DNA of 50,746 nucleotides from Parachlorella kessleri. Its lineage: Eukaryota > Chlorophyta > Trebouxiophyceae > Chlorellales > Chlorellaceae. Shown piece after piece: positions 39,720-50,507 of the stretch. The stretch's first letter is position 1. Every line of letters begins with the position of its first letter. The notes beneath the pieces are model-generated. The model saw only the letters and a program-made list of their open reading frames with translations, was not told where the DNA came from and searched no databases. The stretch lies in NCBI GenBank assembly GCA_001598975.1, contig BBXU01001233.1:1-50746 (forward strand), in the 5' to 3' direction. The position numbers and the translations under genes are program-made.

Positions 39720-41948
39720 CTAACGTCCAACATGCCGGTTGGGCTTGATGACTGACTGTAGGTACGCAGGCAGCCGCTTGCCAGCATGCTCCAAGTGCTT
39801 GGCGTAAGTTTGGGCACCCTTGTCATCAATGATTTTTTCTTGTAGCTCCTGTTCCTTGATGTTAATACTGCGGCAGTGCAAATATCACTCCTCGGGCATG
39901 GCTTTTGTAACGTGAATGCGCAAGCAGTCGACAATCCATCTCTCCTCCAGCAGTGCAGGCATGGGCACCACAGGTACTAAGATGTAGGTTACAGCAGGTT
40001 TGATAATCGGGTGAGCTGTTCGGCAGAGACCTTGCCGCTCACCAATTAACTGACCAGGTGCCGCAGAAGCAACACTATTGTAAAAACCAGCACACCCGGC
40101 TGCGCCAGCTCCCACTGACCTGCGGCGTGGGGACCTGTTGTTGGTGTTGGTGGTCGGCACGGGCACATTGCCGCCGGCTGCAGCAGCAGCAGCACTGACA
40201 ACAGCCGGGTCGATGTCAATGGGGAAGTTGCGGTGCTCCAGCCGCTGGATGACTGCATCGTCATCCTGCAGCCGGGCTGCGCTGCACACCGCCCACAGCC
40301 CTGGCGGCGCAAACCACTGCTCCCCATAGTGCTTGGCGTCGGCTGTTATTGAGGCGTGCGCTGCTCCTGTCCTGGGTGAGGCGCATGCAGTTGGCGTATT
40401 TGTGCTGCTTGCACGACTTCCGGCGATACTGGCCGCCCGGCTGTGGGTTGCCGCGGCAGTCATTCTCGGCTGTACGCCGTGCCGCCGTGGGTCTGAGCTG
40501 CGGCGCTGCGATTCTGCAAGTGAGGCTCCTCGCTGCTGTTGGCCAGGAGCCTGCCCCTGCTGCCTTCCTGCGTCTATACTGCCTTGCTGCTGCCGGGGCT
40601 GTGCCTCAGACGAACGTTTCCTAGACCCACTCCCTGCATCGGCTTTTTGTTGCAACTCCTCTGCCAGCAGGCTGCTGGCGTTGTACTTGTCAAAGTCATG
40701 GTCATGGCGGTGTCGTAGCAGCTCTTGCGGCAAGTCGGTCGCCAGCTTGACGTGCATGCTGGTGCGCCAGCGGAACACAGTTGTCTGCTGCCGCTTGGTG
40801 AGCTCTACCTTCACCGGCGGCCCAGCAGCTGCGTTGGTGGCTGCGGCCCTCAGCAAAGACCTGGGCGAACCCAGCTTGCTGCTGCTGCTGCCCAGCTGCT
40901 GGGTGCTGCCAACCCGGCTGACGCTGCGGGGTGTGCCTGCCTTGCTTGCCTGGCATGGCGTGCCGGCCTTGCTGCTACTGGTGCTGCGGCCGGTCAGCAG
41001 TCGTGGGGTGCACGCCCTACTGCTGGACTGGGATGCAGAGCCCCCCACCGTGGCTTCTGCAGCTAAATCACGGTCTAGCGGCACCACTGGCAGCAGCTTG
41101 ATGCGCAGCTTGGTTTCTGCGTCCATGTTTGCCACCAGGTCTCGCAACTTGTTCCAGAGGTACCTGCAGCAGGAACCACAAGTGGTTTGGCAAAGGCCTT
41201 GCCGACCTGCATGGACTGGTGGCAAGAGCAACCTGGCCCCCAACATTGCAGCCTGGCATGTCAGGTTGAAGTACGAGGACGCAATCCTGGTCCTAGCTGG
41301 CCACACCTGCCCTTGCCTTCCGAGGCCAGTAGGAAGCGTTCATAGTTCTGGGTGGCTCGCTCCAGGTCATCCTCTGATGCGGCAATCACCTTCTCCATCT
41401 CTGAGGTGGGGATGTTTTGAAGAGCTTGCTGGAAGGCTTGATGCTTTTTGACAGCCATCTGCAGTCAAACTCTGAGAGATAAGTGCATACAGCCTTGTCA
41501 CACACTCTCACCCCTGCCTCTGTCCTGTTCGAAATGCCTGCCACCACCGACGCAGGTCGCAAGGCTTAGTGGCTGGGTGTGTTCATCACACCTCCACCTA
41601 ACACGGCAACTGACCTGTTGTAACTTCCATAGTCTCCTGCAACAACAAAGTCTTGAACGAAATCTTTCTTGCTTGACGACCAATGTTGCATATCCCCCAA
41701 TGCCAAGCCTAAGCTGCTTCACAAATGAACACTAGACCCAACAAGACTCACCGTTGTCTAGCGGTCATAGTTGACACCACCGCGCGCTGTGAGGTCTTGC
41801 GTTGGCTTCGATACCCCATCTGTCTATGAAAGGCACCCTTCGGGCTGGGCTGATCAATCGAGTTAGACAGCGAGGGTGCGAAGGAAGTGCGAAGACTCTT
41901 GCGGCCTGAGGCCACCGCTTCTGATGACTGAGAACTCATTATTGGCAT
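39720..41948 (-). CDS. Unrecognised basic/Ser-rich protein with a 22-nt micro-exon
   Basis: Five exons keep phase: 41948-41752, 41636-41615 (22 nt), 41458-41307, 41163-40120 and 39867-39720, giving 520 aa. The micro-exon encodes LWKLQQ between perfect splice sites (TTGTTGCAG and CAACAG|GTCAGT), and only its inclusion joins the flanking frames. An N-terminal Ser/Arg-rich segment is followed by helices (HQAFQQALQNIPTSEMEKV, then YLWNKLRDLVANMDAETKLR). A long disordered centre rich in Ser, Arg, Thr and Gln has repeated KAGTP/RSVSR-like phosphosite motifs. The C-terminal helix is IINDKG-like (KIIDDKGAQTYAKHLEHAG...). No family was recognised. The composition recalls cytoskeleton-associated proteins, but that is only a resemblance. 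The last intron (252 nt) is a multiple of three with a single in-frame TGA. Confidence 0.68.
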
Positions 41949-42523
41949 TCAATATATAGTAACGAGGCAGTGGGATCGACTGGTGACATTTTTTCCATGG
42001 CGCGAAACACTTGGCGCCCTGCGCGCTGGCGCGCTGGACAGGAGGTGTCGCCCCCCCCCCCCCCAGAAACCCTCGCATGTTCCCAGCACATGTGTCACCG
42101 TCTCACGCTCAGTTTGGAACAGGGCCATCTGGCCATACAGATCACTTGCCCTGCCGCAGATATTGTATTGGTACGGTGTGAGGGACTGGCCAGACTTGGC
42201 CTGGCAAAATGCGTGCAAGCCGTTCTGTGTGTGTGGGCTCTAGATGGCTTGGCCAGGAATCCAGTGGTCGCAGCCTGATTGTCAGATTGGTCTCAAGGCG
42301 ACAAAAGTTTAGCTTACAATGGTGCCCTTCTACCTGCATCTAAATGCTGTTTTTGTCCCAACAAATGTGGTAAGTACAATGCTAGGGCACAACCTGAGGT
42401 ACCAAAAGTATCTTTCAACTCACCCTGGGAGAGACAAGCAGGTATTTATTGCCACTGGCACGTCGGCAATGTGCAGTGCACGATTATTGTAAAGCAGGAG
42501 TTGAACTGTCATCCTCTCCCCCG
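41949..42523. other. Spacer with a C14 homopolymer
   Basis: No exon was recognised between two minus-strand genes. A run of 14 C occupies 42051-42064, a likely slippage or assembly trouble spot. TTACA at 42314-42318 is TGTAA on the minus strand, 206 nt past the stop of the dioxygenase gene. Confidence 0.55.
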
Positions 42524-45500
42524 TCAGGCGGTGTTGCCTCCTGCCACGACAGGCTCGGTGGTGAGGTGGGCAATCTCGTCGGTGTATGCTGCCCGCTGCC
42601 AGGACTTGTCAGGATTGTTCTTCCGGGCAGCATAGGCGTTTCCTGCATAGGTGGGCGACAGCGAGAGTGAGCAGAAGGGCATTTGGCTTTCCTCGCAGCC
42701 GTGAGTGAGTGACAGTCACGGCTCCCTAGCTGGAACCTCCACTTCCATGGCCCAGAACGGGGTGAGAGCGCCAAGGCTATGTTCAGCCCAGGCTTCAGCC
42801 TAGTCTGCAGGGTGCCACCGCCTCACAGGGTCCCTCCCAATGCCATAAGCAGACCATTGCACGGCCGCTGAGACCTACTTAGATTCAGCACCCACCTGTC
42901 TTTGACAGCAGGTCAAAGCCGGTGACAGGGCCCCAGCGCTTCTCTGGGCCTTGGATGACGTAGTTGAGCTTGGGGTTTACGAAGTAGGGCATGGAGTACC
43001 GGGGTCCCTGCAGTAGGAAACAGGCACCAGGCTGCTACAGGAACTACTACGCACTTGGGCTTGGGATGCACTGCAACAGCTGGTCTGGACTACGGGAGAC
43101 CGCCCCAGAAATACATGCCAGCTTGCTCCTGGCTTGGCTTTTCCTGTGCTGCCACCTACCGCTGCGGCCGTTTGGGGTTTTAGCCGAGTGCACATGAACC
43201 CATTCACCGCAGAGCAACTTTCACTGGCAGTGTGCAACAGTGCATGCACTACACTGGCTTACTCATTGTGAAAACTGCTTCACCCACTGTGAGATGGGGC
43301 ATTCTGTTAGCGTTTTTCTGGGCACTTGGAAGCAACAATGATGGTGCTGCGGTGACCTCCCGCGGCAAGGCTACACAAGACTCACTGTGTTGTCGCCTTC
43401 CTTGGGCGCACGCACACGGTGGTAGGTGGACTTGTAGATGCCGTCGGTCCAGCGGGTCAGGCCATCACCAATGTTCACAGTCAGGCGGCCAGGCCTGCAC
43501 ACGCGAGCCGGCAAAGCACAGCGCATGAGCAGCCCGCGTGCTGCAGCTGAGCCTGTTCAACATGAGGAATGCAAGTGGCAGGCGTGTGCAGGTGCGCTCA
43601 GTTTTATGGTACAACCCTCAGGCAAGGTTGCACACTGGGCGAGTCTGGGCTTCCTGGTTATTAGAGACACACCAGCGGCACCAAATCGAGCACCACCGTA
43701 ACCATACCACACCAGCACCTCCATCAAGTCACCTGGGGTCCAAGGGTGTCCATTCGCGGGCCACAGGCACATGGTTCCAGATGTTGCCCACATCTTCGAT
43801 GAGGGCGAGGTCCTCCACCTCGTTGCCCGGGGCAATCTCCAGGCCCACAGCACCGTCCCGCTGGAACAGGATGGTCAGAACATCCCTGCACGGAAGTAGG
43901 ACTTGCATGTCAGGGTGAGGAACCAAGTGTGGTGGGTGTTCGGTGCTTGATCAGACAACCAGGGCTGACAAAGATCTATGGGTAGCTGCTGACATTTAGA
44001 CCCTGGGGGTGCCTGGGAAAGGGCATGCAACCACTGACACTTGCCTTTCAAGCCTGGCACGCCGCCAGCAAACATAGTGGACAAGGCTGCATTTCACATC
44101 GCGGACCCCACTCACATGTCAGCGTGCGCGTGCAGCCTGGGCGGCACCTTGCCGTTCTCAGACCGCAGGTCAGCAATCTCCTGCTCTGTCAGCCCTGGGT
44201 AGTAGTTCCAGGCCAGGAAGGAGGGGTTCTCCTCGTGGTCCAGCTCAAAGGGCTGCAGCAAGCGGCAGCGTTAGATTGTGAATTTAGAACTGTGCATGCA
44301 GTAAGACTAGTGCAGGCGTAGGTGTGTGGGAGGTTCAAGGCTGCTGCAGACCAGCCATAGTGGACCCACCACCGGGTGCTGCAAAAGCCCATTGTCGGCA
44401 AAGGAGGGCTGGGTGGGAGACGCATCGCTATATTGTGTTGTGTACCCTGCCCTCCTACAGGTGCAGTCAGTTGCAAGGAATTGGCCACTCCGTGTCCAGC
44501 TTGACCAACGGACAGAACGAACCAGCACCTAGCCTGGAACTCACATCATCAATGCGGGACTCATCCCAGCCCAGCCCTCGGAAGAGGCTCTGGAGGATCT
44601 TGATGGCGACGTCATGCACCTTGGCCTGGAATTCCAGGGAGGTCTTGGCAAACTCTGGCCCTGCGGCAGCGACCAGCGCAGCAGCAGCCAATGAATGGCA
44701 ACTGTTGCCCTGCTGATATGATCAGTCTCAGTTAAAATCCCTGCGGAGCTCGTTCACGCTGCTCTTAAGCCAGCAGCCTAAGCCAACACCGCTGGCAGCG
44801 CTGTTGCAAGTTCACAAGCAAGACGAGGGTGTCGACAGTATAATGATGCTGCCACAAAGGTCACCCTCGCCCCTGCACTTACCTAGCTTCTCCGGCCACT
44901 TCTCTCCCAGGAACTTTTGGTCCTTGACATCATACCCCAGGGTGCCCCACCGGCCGACGCTAAACCACTCCCACAGCCGGTTGCCTGCATGTCACGTGGA
45001 GTCAGCTGGGTTAGTACGAAGTCTGACAAGGCAAACTAGAAGTCACTCTCTGAGGCGTCCCGTTGCAATGGCGTGCCGCTCAGGCAGAGTCACTTGCTTG
45101 CATCACCATCGAGTGGGAAGGCGCACCCTTCATTTCAGTTAGGGCAGCCATCCCTGCGCCCATTAGTGATAGTGCAGACCTCAGTTAGGTTGCCTCACTG
45201 CAATGCTTGTCATTCGACATGTAGCGGCGGCTCTATTTGCTTGACACATTGGCAAGTGTACTGTGCTCGTGTTCCAACCCATTCCCACGCGTCTGATAGC
45301 CTGACTACTGCAGTCTCCCATCTGCTGCTCTCTCCGTCAGTTGCACCTCTGACCACCCATAACAATCCAACAAAGCATGCCAGTTCTCACGATTTCCATC
45401 TACTTGTTTGTTGATATCGGCTTCATGCTTTCCCTCCTCTTTCCTGTTGCAGTGCCTTACACGCCTAACCTGTGACGGTCTCCAGCTCATCCGGGCCCCT

Positions 45501-45906
45501 CCAGCCCAGGTAGGTGTCGGGGTTGAAGGGGTACTTCTCCTTCTCCGCCTTGGGCAGGTCCAGGAAGGTGCGGCCCGTGGCAAAGGCAGCCTCTACCTCC
45601 TCCTGAGAGATGCCATGGTCTGCATGCAACCAAGCATAAAACCTTCACTAGGGGACCATCAGGCGAAAGCTCCTGTGCTGAAGGTACCGAGGCAAACCCT
45701 AAGTCACAGCCCTGCATCAACACAAATGACTAGCCAACTTGCTTGCCTGCAATGTAAAAGAAGCCAACATTGTGTGCTGCGTGGTACAGCTGCTGTGCTA
45801 TCTCATCCTTGCGGTTCTCATAGTCGCGAAGCGAGATTTCTACAACTTCACGAACCATTGTAGCTGCCGAACTGTTGGTGTCTGGGTGGCTTGCGTCGAG
45901 CGACAT
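42524..45906 (-). CDS. 2-oxoglutarate/Fe(II)-dependent dioxygenase (IPNS-like, plant 2-ODD type)
   Basis: Nine exons in phase (45906-45747, 45619-45470, 44984-44883, 44660-44545, 44252-44116, 43885-43733, 43494-43386, 43007-42896, 42642-42524) encode 385 aa, a normal length. The N-terminal DIOX_N region reads AQQLYHAAHNVGFFYIADHG. The catalytic Fe(2OG) domain has the H-x-D pair in HAHADMDVLTILFQRDG, the distal His in STYHRVRAP, and the 2OG-binding R-x-S in GPRYSMPYF. WNYYPGL is also typical. Such enzymes hydroxylate or desaturate small molecules in the cytosol; the substrate cannot be told from sequence. The first intron (45620-45746) is GC-AG. The start is ATG 45906; ATG 45858 (MVREVVEISL) is an alternative. 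The family match is firm. Confidence 0.93.
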
Positions 45907-47018
45907 TTTGTAGTGCACGTTTTCTTTTCCAGGGTGACAGGCCGCACCTGCAAATTTTGCCGTCAGGTCGTGCCATCAGGCCTTCGTTGCTAGCACAACT
46001 AGTACCGGCGGTATTGGGTGCCGGCAATTCGAGGGCTCGGGCACTCGTCCAGGCTCTTGCTCTTTACGCCTTCTGGATTGCTCATACACCCGAATATCCA
46101 CTTGGAGCCACGTTCAACTTGTACTTGGTGTGAGCCTGCTGGCACAGCCAACAAATGCTCCAGTAGAAAAGATATCCCTACAGCAAGTTACCACCACCGG
46201 ACATTCTAAGTAAGCCTGCACTAGTATAGTTTTTCACTTGCAACGGAGTTGCAACCTTTTACCACGACCTCACAAGGAGTCTTACAGCTGTCCCGGCGCC
46301 CTGTCTGCTTTGTGCGGTTCGCCAGTTCTGGGGCGCCAAGCTCTCAGGCATTGAAATTGTGCCCCAACGCCAAGACTGCGAGTCTAAGTCCAAAGTGAAT
46401 GTCATGATCAATTATTTTCGACTAGTTGCAAGGGCATGAACAGGAAGGAGCATCCACGACCCTTGGGTCAAGATGCAAGTTTCGTCTATGCCTAGGTAAC
46501 CCACTTGAGACCGCTCAGCAAGCCGGAACTTCCTCTTGAAGATGGTTGCTCCTGTTTCAGGGACGGGGAGCAGGAGCTGAATAGGCTAGGCGTGTAGCTG
46601 TGACAGTTTGCCTTGTCCTTGGTGCGACATGATTTGGGCGGAAGGATCTGAGTCGACAGGGGAGTTGAGCTTAATGCCCATTTCAGTTCGAGGGGAGGTT
46701 GACAGAGCTGACTGCCAAATTGCTTCAACAATGCTACCAAGAGTTCTTCCAACAATGCTACCAAGAATGTTCGAACACTACCGTGACCATTGTACCAATA
46801 AGGCGGACACTCATGCTGCTCTTGGCACCTGACACGTGTCGCTACCATATGCATCTGAACGCAGCTGTTGTCCACACCACTGCTCCTGACTGTTTAACCC
46901 TTTGCTTCTGGCTCCTTATTCGCTGCACGGAGTCTGTTACAGCATTCTGGACCCACTGGAAGCTGTATTTATTTTCTTCGTAAGAAGAAGAACGGCTGCA
47001 TTGCCTCATGCTGCAAGC
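45907..47018. other. Intergenic region with a 24-bp-period tandem repeat
   Basis: No exon chain could be supported. A 17-bp core CAACAATGCTACCAAGA occurs at 46726-46742 and 46750-46766, 24 bp apart, within a short open frame encoding QQCYQEFFQQCYQEC. TTACA at 46937-46941 is TGTAA on the minus strand, 78 nt past the DUF4242 stop. The left part should include the dioxygenase promoter. Confidence 0.5.
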
Positions 47019-47903
47019 TCAGTTGGCTGCGGCGCCTGCAGTGGTGGGGTCGATGATGGTCGTCACCTCGTGAATAGACGTGATGGGAAACCTGCAGACA
47101 GTGCAAGCACGTCAGCAAATATCTCAATCATTTGCATGCATAGTCTCCCCTCCTCTCTATGATGCTGACTTGCATTCTTTGGTCTCTGTCATATATTATC
47201 CGCCGTACTGCTGGCCGACCTAAGAAGATACATGCAATGTACCTCAAGTTACCGATGCCCCCATCGGTGAGCTGACCTACTGCATGGCCACATATGTCTC
47301 CAGCCCCGCTGACACCCGACCAGCACAAGCCTTGACATGGGCAAGTTGCAGTGCCATTTACTGGGTCATACAGGAACACCGAGCAGGAGCACGAACAGTG
47401 GCCATCACTCACCCTCCATGACTTGCATGCTCCCGGATGGCGGCTTCATCTTCCGCAAGGTAGATGCAGAAGGTCTTGCCGTTGCTTACGTAGCTATGCT
47501 GCCACTGCAAGTGGCCAACACTAAGGTCATTCGGTGCGCTGCAGTCTTCAGAAACGCGTCTTGCAGTTTCAGCAATGAGATATGCTGTGCGCTTTTCAGG
47601 GGCCCCCACCTGAACCCGCCCGTGCCCAGCCTTGCCCAGGGCAGCACATGAGCTGGCGCTGATGCTACCCAGCTCCGGCAAACTCTTGCCCTCAATGCCA
47701 TCTATGTCTCGTACGATGACAAAGCGCTTCAGAGCTGCAGCAGTAAAGCTAATCAGATGGAGTTAGGTTGCGACCTGCCTGCTTCAGCCAAAGTGCACCA
47801 GGCGCAGGCGCAGGCCATATATGACGCACGGTATAAAGCGGTCTAACCGAAACAAACGCATCATGTTTGGGTTTTATGATATTCGCTGCGTCTCACCAGC
47901 CAT
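47019..47903 (-). CDS. DUF4242 (SCO4226-like) small protein, four exons
   Basis: Exons 47903-47897 (only ATGGCTG), 47734-47610, 47504-47413 and 47091-47019 join in phase to a complete 98-aa protein. It matches the DUF4242/SCO4226 family, described mainly from bacteria as small ferredoxin-like-fold, nickel-binding proteins. The start is MAALKRFVIVRDIDGI (family: KFVIEREIPG), then SASSCAALGKAG, WQHSYVSNGKTFCIYLAEDE (family: WVHSYVTDDKxYCVYxAPDE), AIREHASHGGFPITSIHEV and TTIIDPTTA. The conserved His and Cys of HSYV...FC are kept. All junctions use good donors (GTGAGA, GTGGGG, GTGAGT), so it is a true spliced nuclear gene and not a contaminant. It is transcribed away from the flavin monooxygenase 290 nt to the right. 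The biochemical role is unknown; metal binding is inferred from the family. Confidence 0.9.
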
Positions 47904-48130
47904 CAGTACTGCTGTTGAGGCGTCTAGCTCGGAGTGCCTCCTTTAGGCCAAGCTAGGCTAGGGCGTCACACAGCTGGGTACACTAGACGTTTTGCGAGGT
48001 TTGTACAATTGCTCTCATAAAGACGGCCAGGTTTGCTGGCTACTGTGAGTATTGCTGGTACCCGGCCTTTTTGGCCAGCACCGGCACTTGCCCTACGTAA
48101 CTAGGTGCGATCGAACCCATCGCCATCCGC

Positions 48131-48164
48131 CACGTGAGACGGCTGGTGAGAGGACACCTATAAA
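48131..48164 (+). promoter_or_regulatory. G-box CACGTG and TATAAA upstream of the flavin monooxygenase
   Basis: CACGTG lies at 48131-48136 and TATAAA at 48159-48164. The TATA word is only 29 nt before the ATG at 48193, so a standard TATA-to-start distance would give an almost leaderless mRNA. The same 290-nt spacer also has to serve the divergent DUF4242 gene. Confidence 0.5.
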
Positions 48165-48192
48165 TTCCACCTCGAGGCGGAAGGCCCAACTC

Positions 48193-50507
48193 ATGTCGCA
48201 GCAAAGGTTTGCCGTGATAGGCAGTGGGGCGGCTGGGCTTCAAGTGGCAGCACAGCTGAAGCAAGCAGGTGAGCCCTCGGTTTGCAAGGCAGTGTGCTGC
48301 TAGCAGGCGACCAGAGTGAAGCTGGTGTACAGGATTGGGTACTGGAAGGAAACCCTTGTCAGGCCTTGTGCCCACGCTGGAAACCAAGCTGTACCACCTG
48401 CCCGCAGGCTACAGCGATGTCACCCTGTTTGAGAAGACAAATGACGTGGGAGGAGTGTGGCAGAAAAACTATGCAGGCTTCCGCTTGCAGGTGAGCAGGC
48501 CCATACAAAAAACCCTATCACTGGCCTCTACTGGGCATGACTTTGACTCCTAGAAGTAGCTTAAATCGACGACAGCGAATACAACCCCTCCGGTGCCTTG
48601 TTAGGCTGCATTCTCAGTGAGTATGCTGTGGTTGTGTAAGCATTCACTTCTGTAGTAAGCACCAAGCGGACAGCCCCACAAATGCGGCTGGCTGGCTGCA
48701 GGTGCGCAAGTGGCACTACGAGATTCCCGGGTACCCTTGGCCGGACAGCGAGAGCGACCCCAAGTACCCCACCGGCCCCGAGACCCAGGCCTACCTGCAG
48801 TCGTACGCCAGGGACGCAGGGGTGGTGCCCCATGTGCGCTTTGGCGTCGAGGTTCGCTCACTGACGCCTCTCACTGCTGCCGGTGCTGGCACCCTGCCCG
48901 GCAGCGGCGGCTGGGAGGTGGAGTGGTCCGAGGTCGGCGCCAGCAAGGCCAGGTATGTGTGCCTGGCAGTCCTGCTCGGAGCATGCAACTTGACGACTGC
49001 TAACGCACTGTATAAACTGCGTCAGACCACTGCTTCAGACCGGTATTGAGACTGTAATCCCTGGTGCGTCCGGCACAGAGCCGGACGTTCTGAGGGCACA
49101 GTTGATGGCAGCACCCGTACGCGGTGCAGTGCATGTTCCACGCAATGTTTCCTGACTCCAACCAGACTCAACTCACCGCCACCTCCCACCACCCACCTCC
49201 CTGTTTGCAGCAAGTCCAAGGTCCACAGGGAGGTCTTTGACTTTGTGATCGTGGCCACCGGGCTGTTCAACACGCCCAGCAGGCCCAGCTGGGCTGAGCC
49301 CCTCGTCACTGAGGAGCCACCTGCTGCTGGCCCCTGGGTGGTGGATGCCAAGGACTTCACTGACGAGTCTGTAGCCTGGGTGAGGGAGCCTGTGGAGGGA
49401 GTGCTGTAGGCAGCCGTATGCACTTGAAACCCCAAAATGCTATTTTGCAGCCTAGGAGTGGAGGAGTGAATTGATTGTCAACATAGTGCACCTTTGCTGC
49501 TGCTGGTGCATATCCAGGCAGAGAAGGTCCAGTGTTCATCAGCGCAAAGATCATACCCTCCTCCCACCTCAGGTGCCTTGAGATGCTGAAGCGCTGCCTT
49601 GCCCTCGTCCTGCAGGGCAAGCATGTTGTGATTGTTGGCGCTGGCAAGACGGCCCACGATGTGGGTGTGACTGTGAGCAAGGTGGCAGCCTCGACGACCA
49701 TAGTGGCTAGGCGGGGTCACTGGATGGCTCCGCAGCTGGTGCTGGGTGAGTGGACTCCTAGGTGATGTGGAGCGCCTCCCTGCCATTCCTACCCACTATA
49801 CCTACCCCTGGTCTGCAATCTACCCCTGGGACTTTCTCATGTATGCAAGCTGATGGCAAGGCCCTGGTTGCATTCCACTGGACCCGGCTGCAACATGTGG
49901 CTAGATCCCCAGCACCCCTATGGTCCACGGACATACAGCCCCTGCCCCACTGCCCTGCAGGCTTCCTTCCCTTTGAGTTTGCCAGCTACACACGCTGGTC
50001 CTGGGCCCTGCAGCCCGCCTACTACGCTGCGGGCCCCGTCAAGAAGCTGCTCCACACGCTGTTCCGGCCTGTCAAGGCGCTGGCGTGGGGCCTCTTCGGC
50101 CGCATCTTTCGCTGGCAGACACACACACCAGGTGCAGTTGCAACTAGTTGTTCCCCAGACACCCTGCACCTATGCCTGGCATTTTATCCCCATAATGTTT
50201 AATAACAATGGCTAAGAAGCCGCCACCTTTTCTGGCAGTCAGTATTTTGGTCACAGCAGGAGTCGAATGACTAGCCCATCCGCTCTCCTCCTTTGTGCTG
50301 GTTCTCATTGGCTGCCAGCTTGCCATGTCTGCAGCTGCGCTCAAGCCCCGCCATGGGCTTCTGACTGGAGTCTATGACACCATCGGCATGATAGACTCCA
50401 AGGAGCTGTCCAGGGCGTTCAAGTCCGGCAGGCTGGTGGGGCATGCTGGCTATGTGGAGTCGGTGGGAGCCAACAGTGTCAAGCTGAGCGATGGCACCGA
50501 GCTACAG
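48193..50507 (+). CDS. Flavin-containing monooxygenase-like protein (3' end outside window)
   Basis: Seven exons are visible (48193-48268, 48408-48490, 48702-48952, 49211-49379, 49616-49745, 49961-50131, 50335-50507), all in phase, with a donor CAG|GTGCGG at 50508; the remaining bases are intron. The N terminus has an FAD-binding Rossmann motif (FAVIGSGAAGLQVA) followed by VTLFEKTNDVGGVW. The second dinucleotide-binding motif is VVIVGAGKTAHDV. FVIVATGLFNTPSRP is the usual ATG-like FMO/BVMO segment. Between them lies KWHYEIPGYPWPD, comparable to the substrate-side region of plant and algal FMO-like proteins. Such enzymes use NADPH and O2 to oxygenate N, S or carbonyl substrates; the substrate here is unknown. 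The hydrophobic stretch WSWALQPAYYAAG may be a membrane-associated insertion. Confidence 0.93.

Noticed and set aside
39885..39893. In-frame TGA in the 39720-41948 gene as a selenocysteine codon
   Set aside because: A good AG|GTCAGT donor at 40119 and acceptor at 39868 remove it in phase, and there is no selenoprotein motif around it.
40333..41451. 372-codon plus-strand open frame
   Set aside because: It is the antisense shadow of the GC-rich minus-strand exon 41163-40120 and is Cys/Ala/Leu-rich without motifs.
42051..42064. C14 run as a functional element
   Set aside because: A simple homopolymer is more likely a slippage or sequencing feature.
46492..46983. Overlapping open frames on both strands as a small gene
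   Set aside because: No start context, no splice-phase partner and no recognisable domain.
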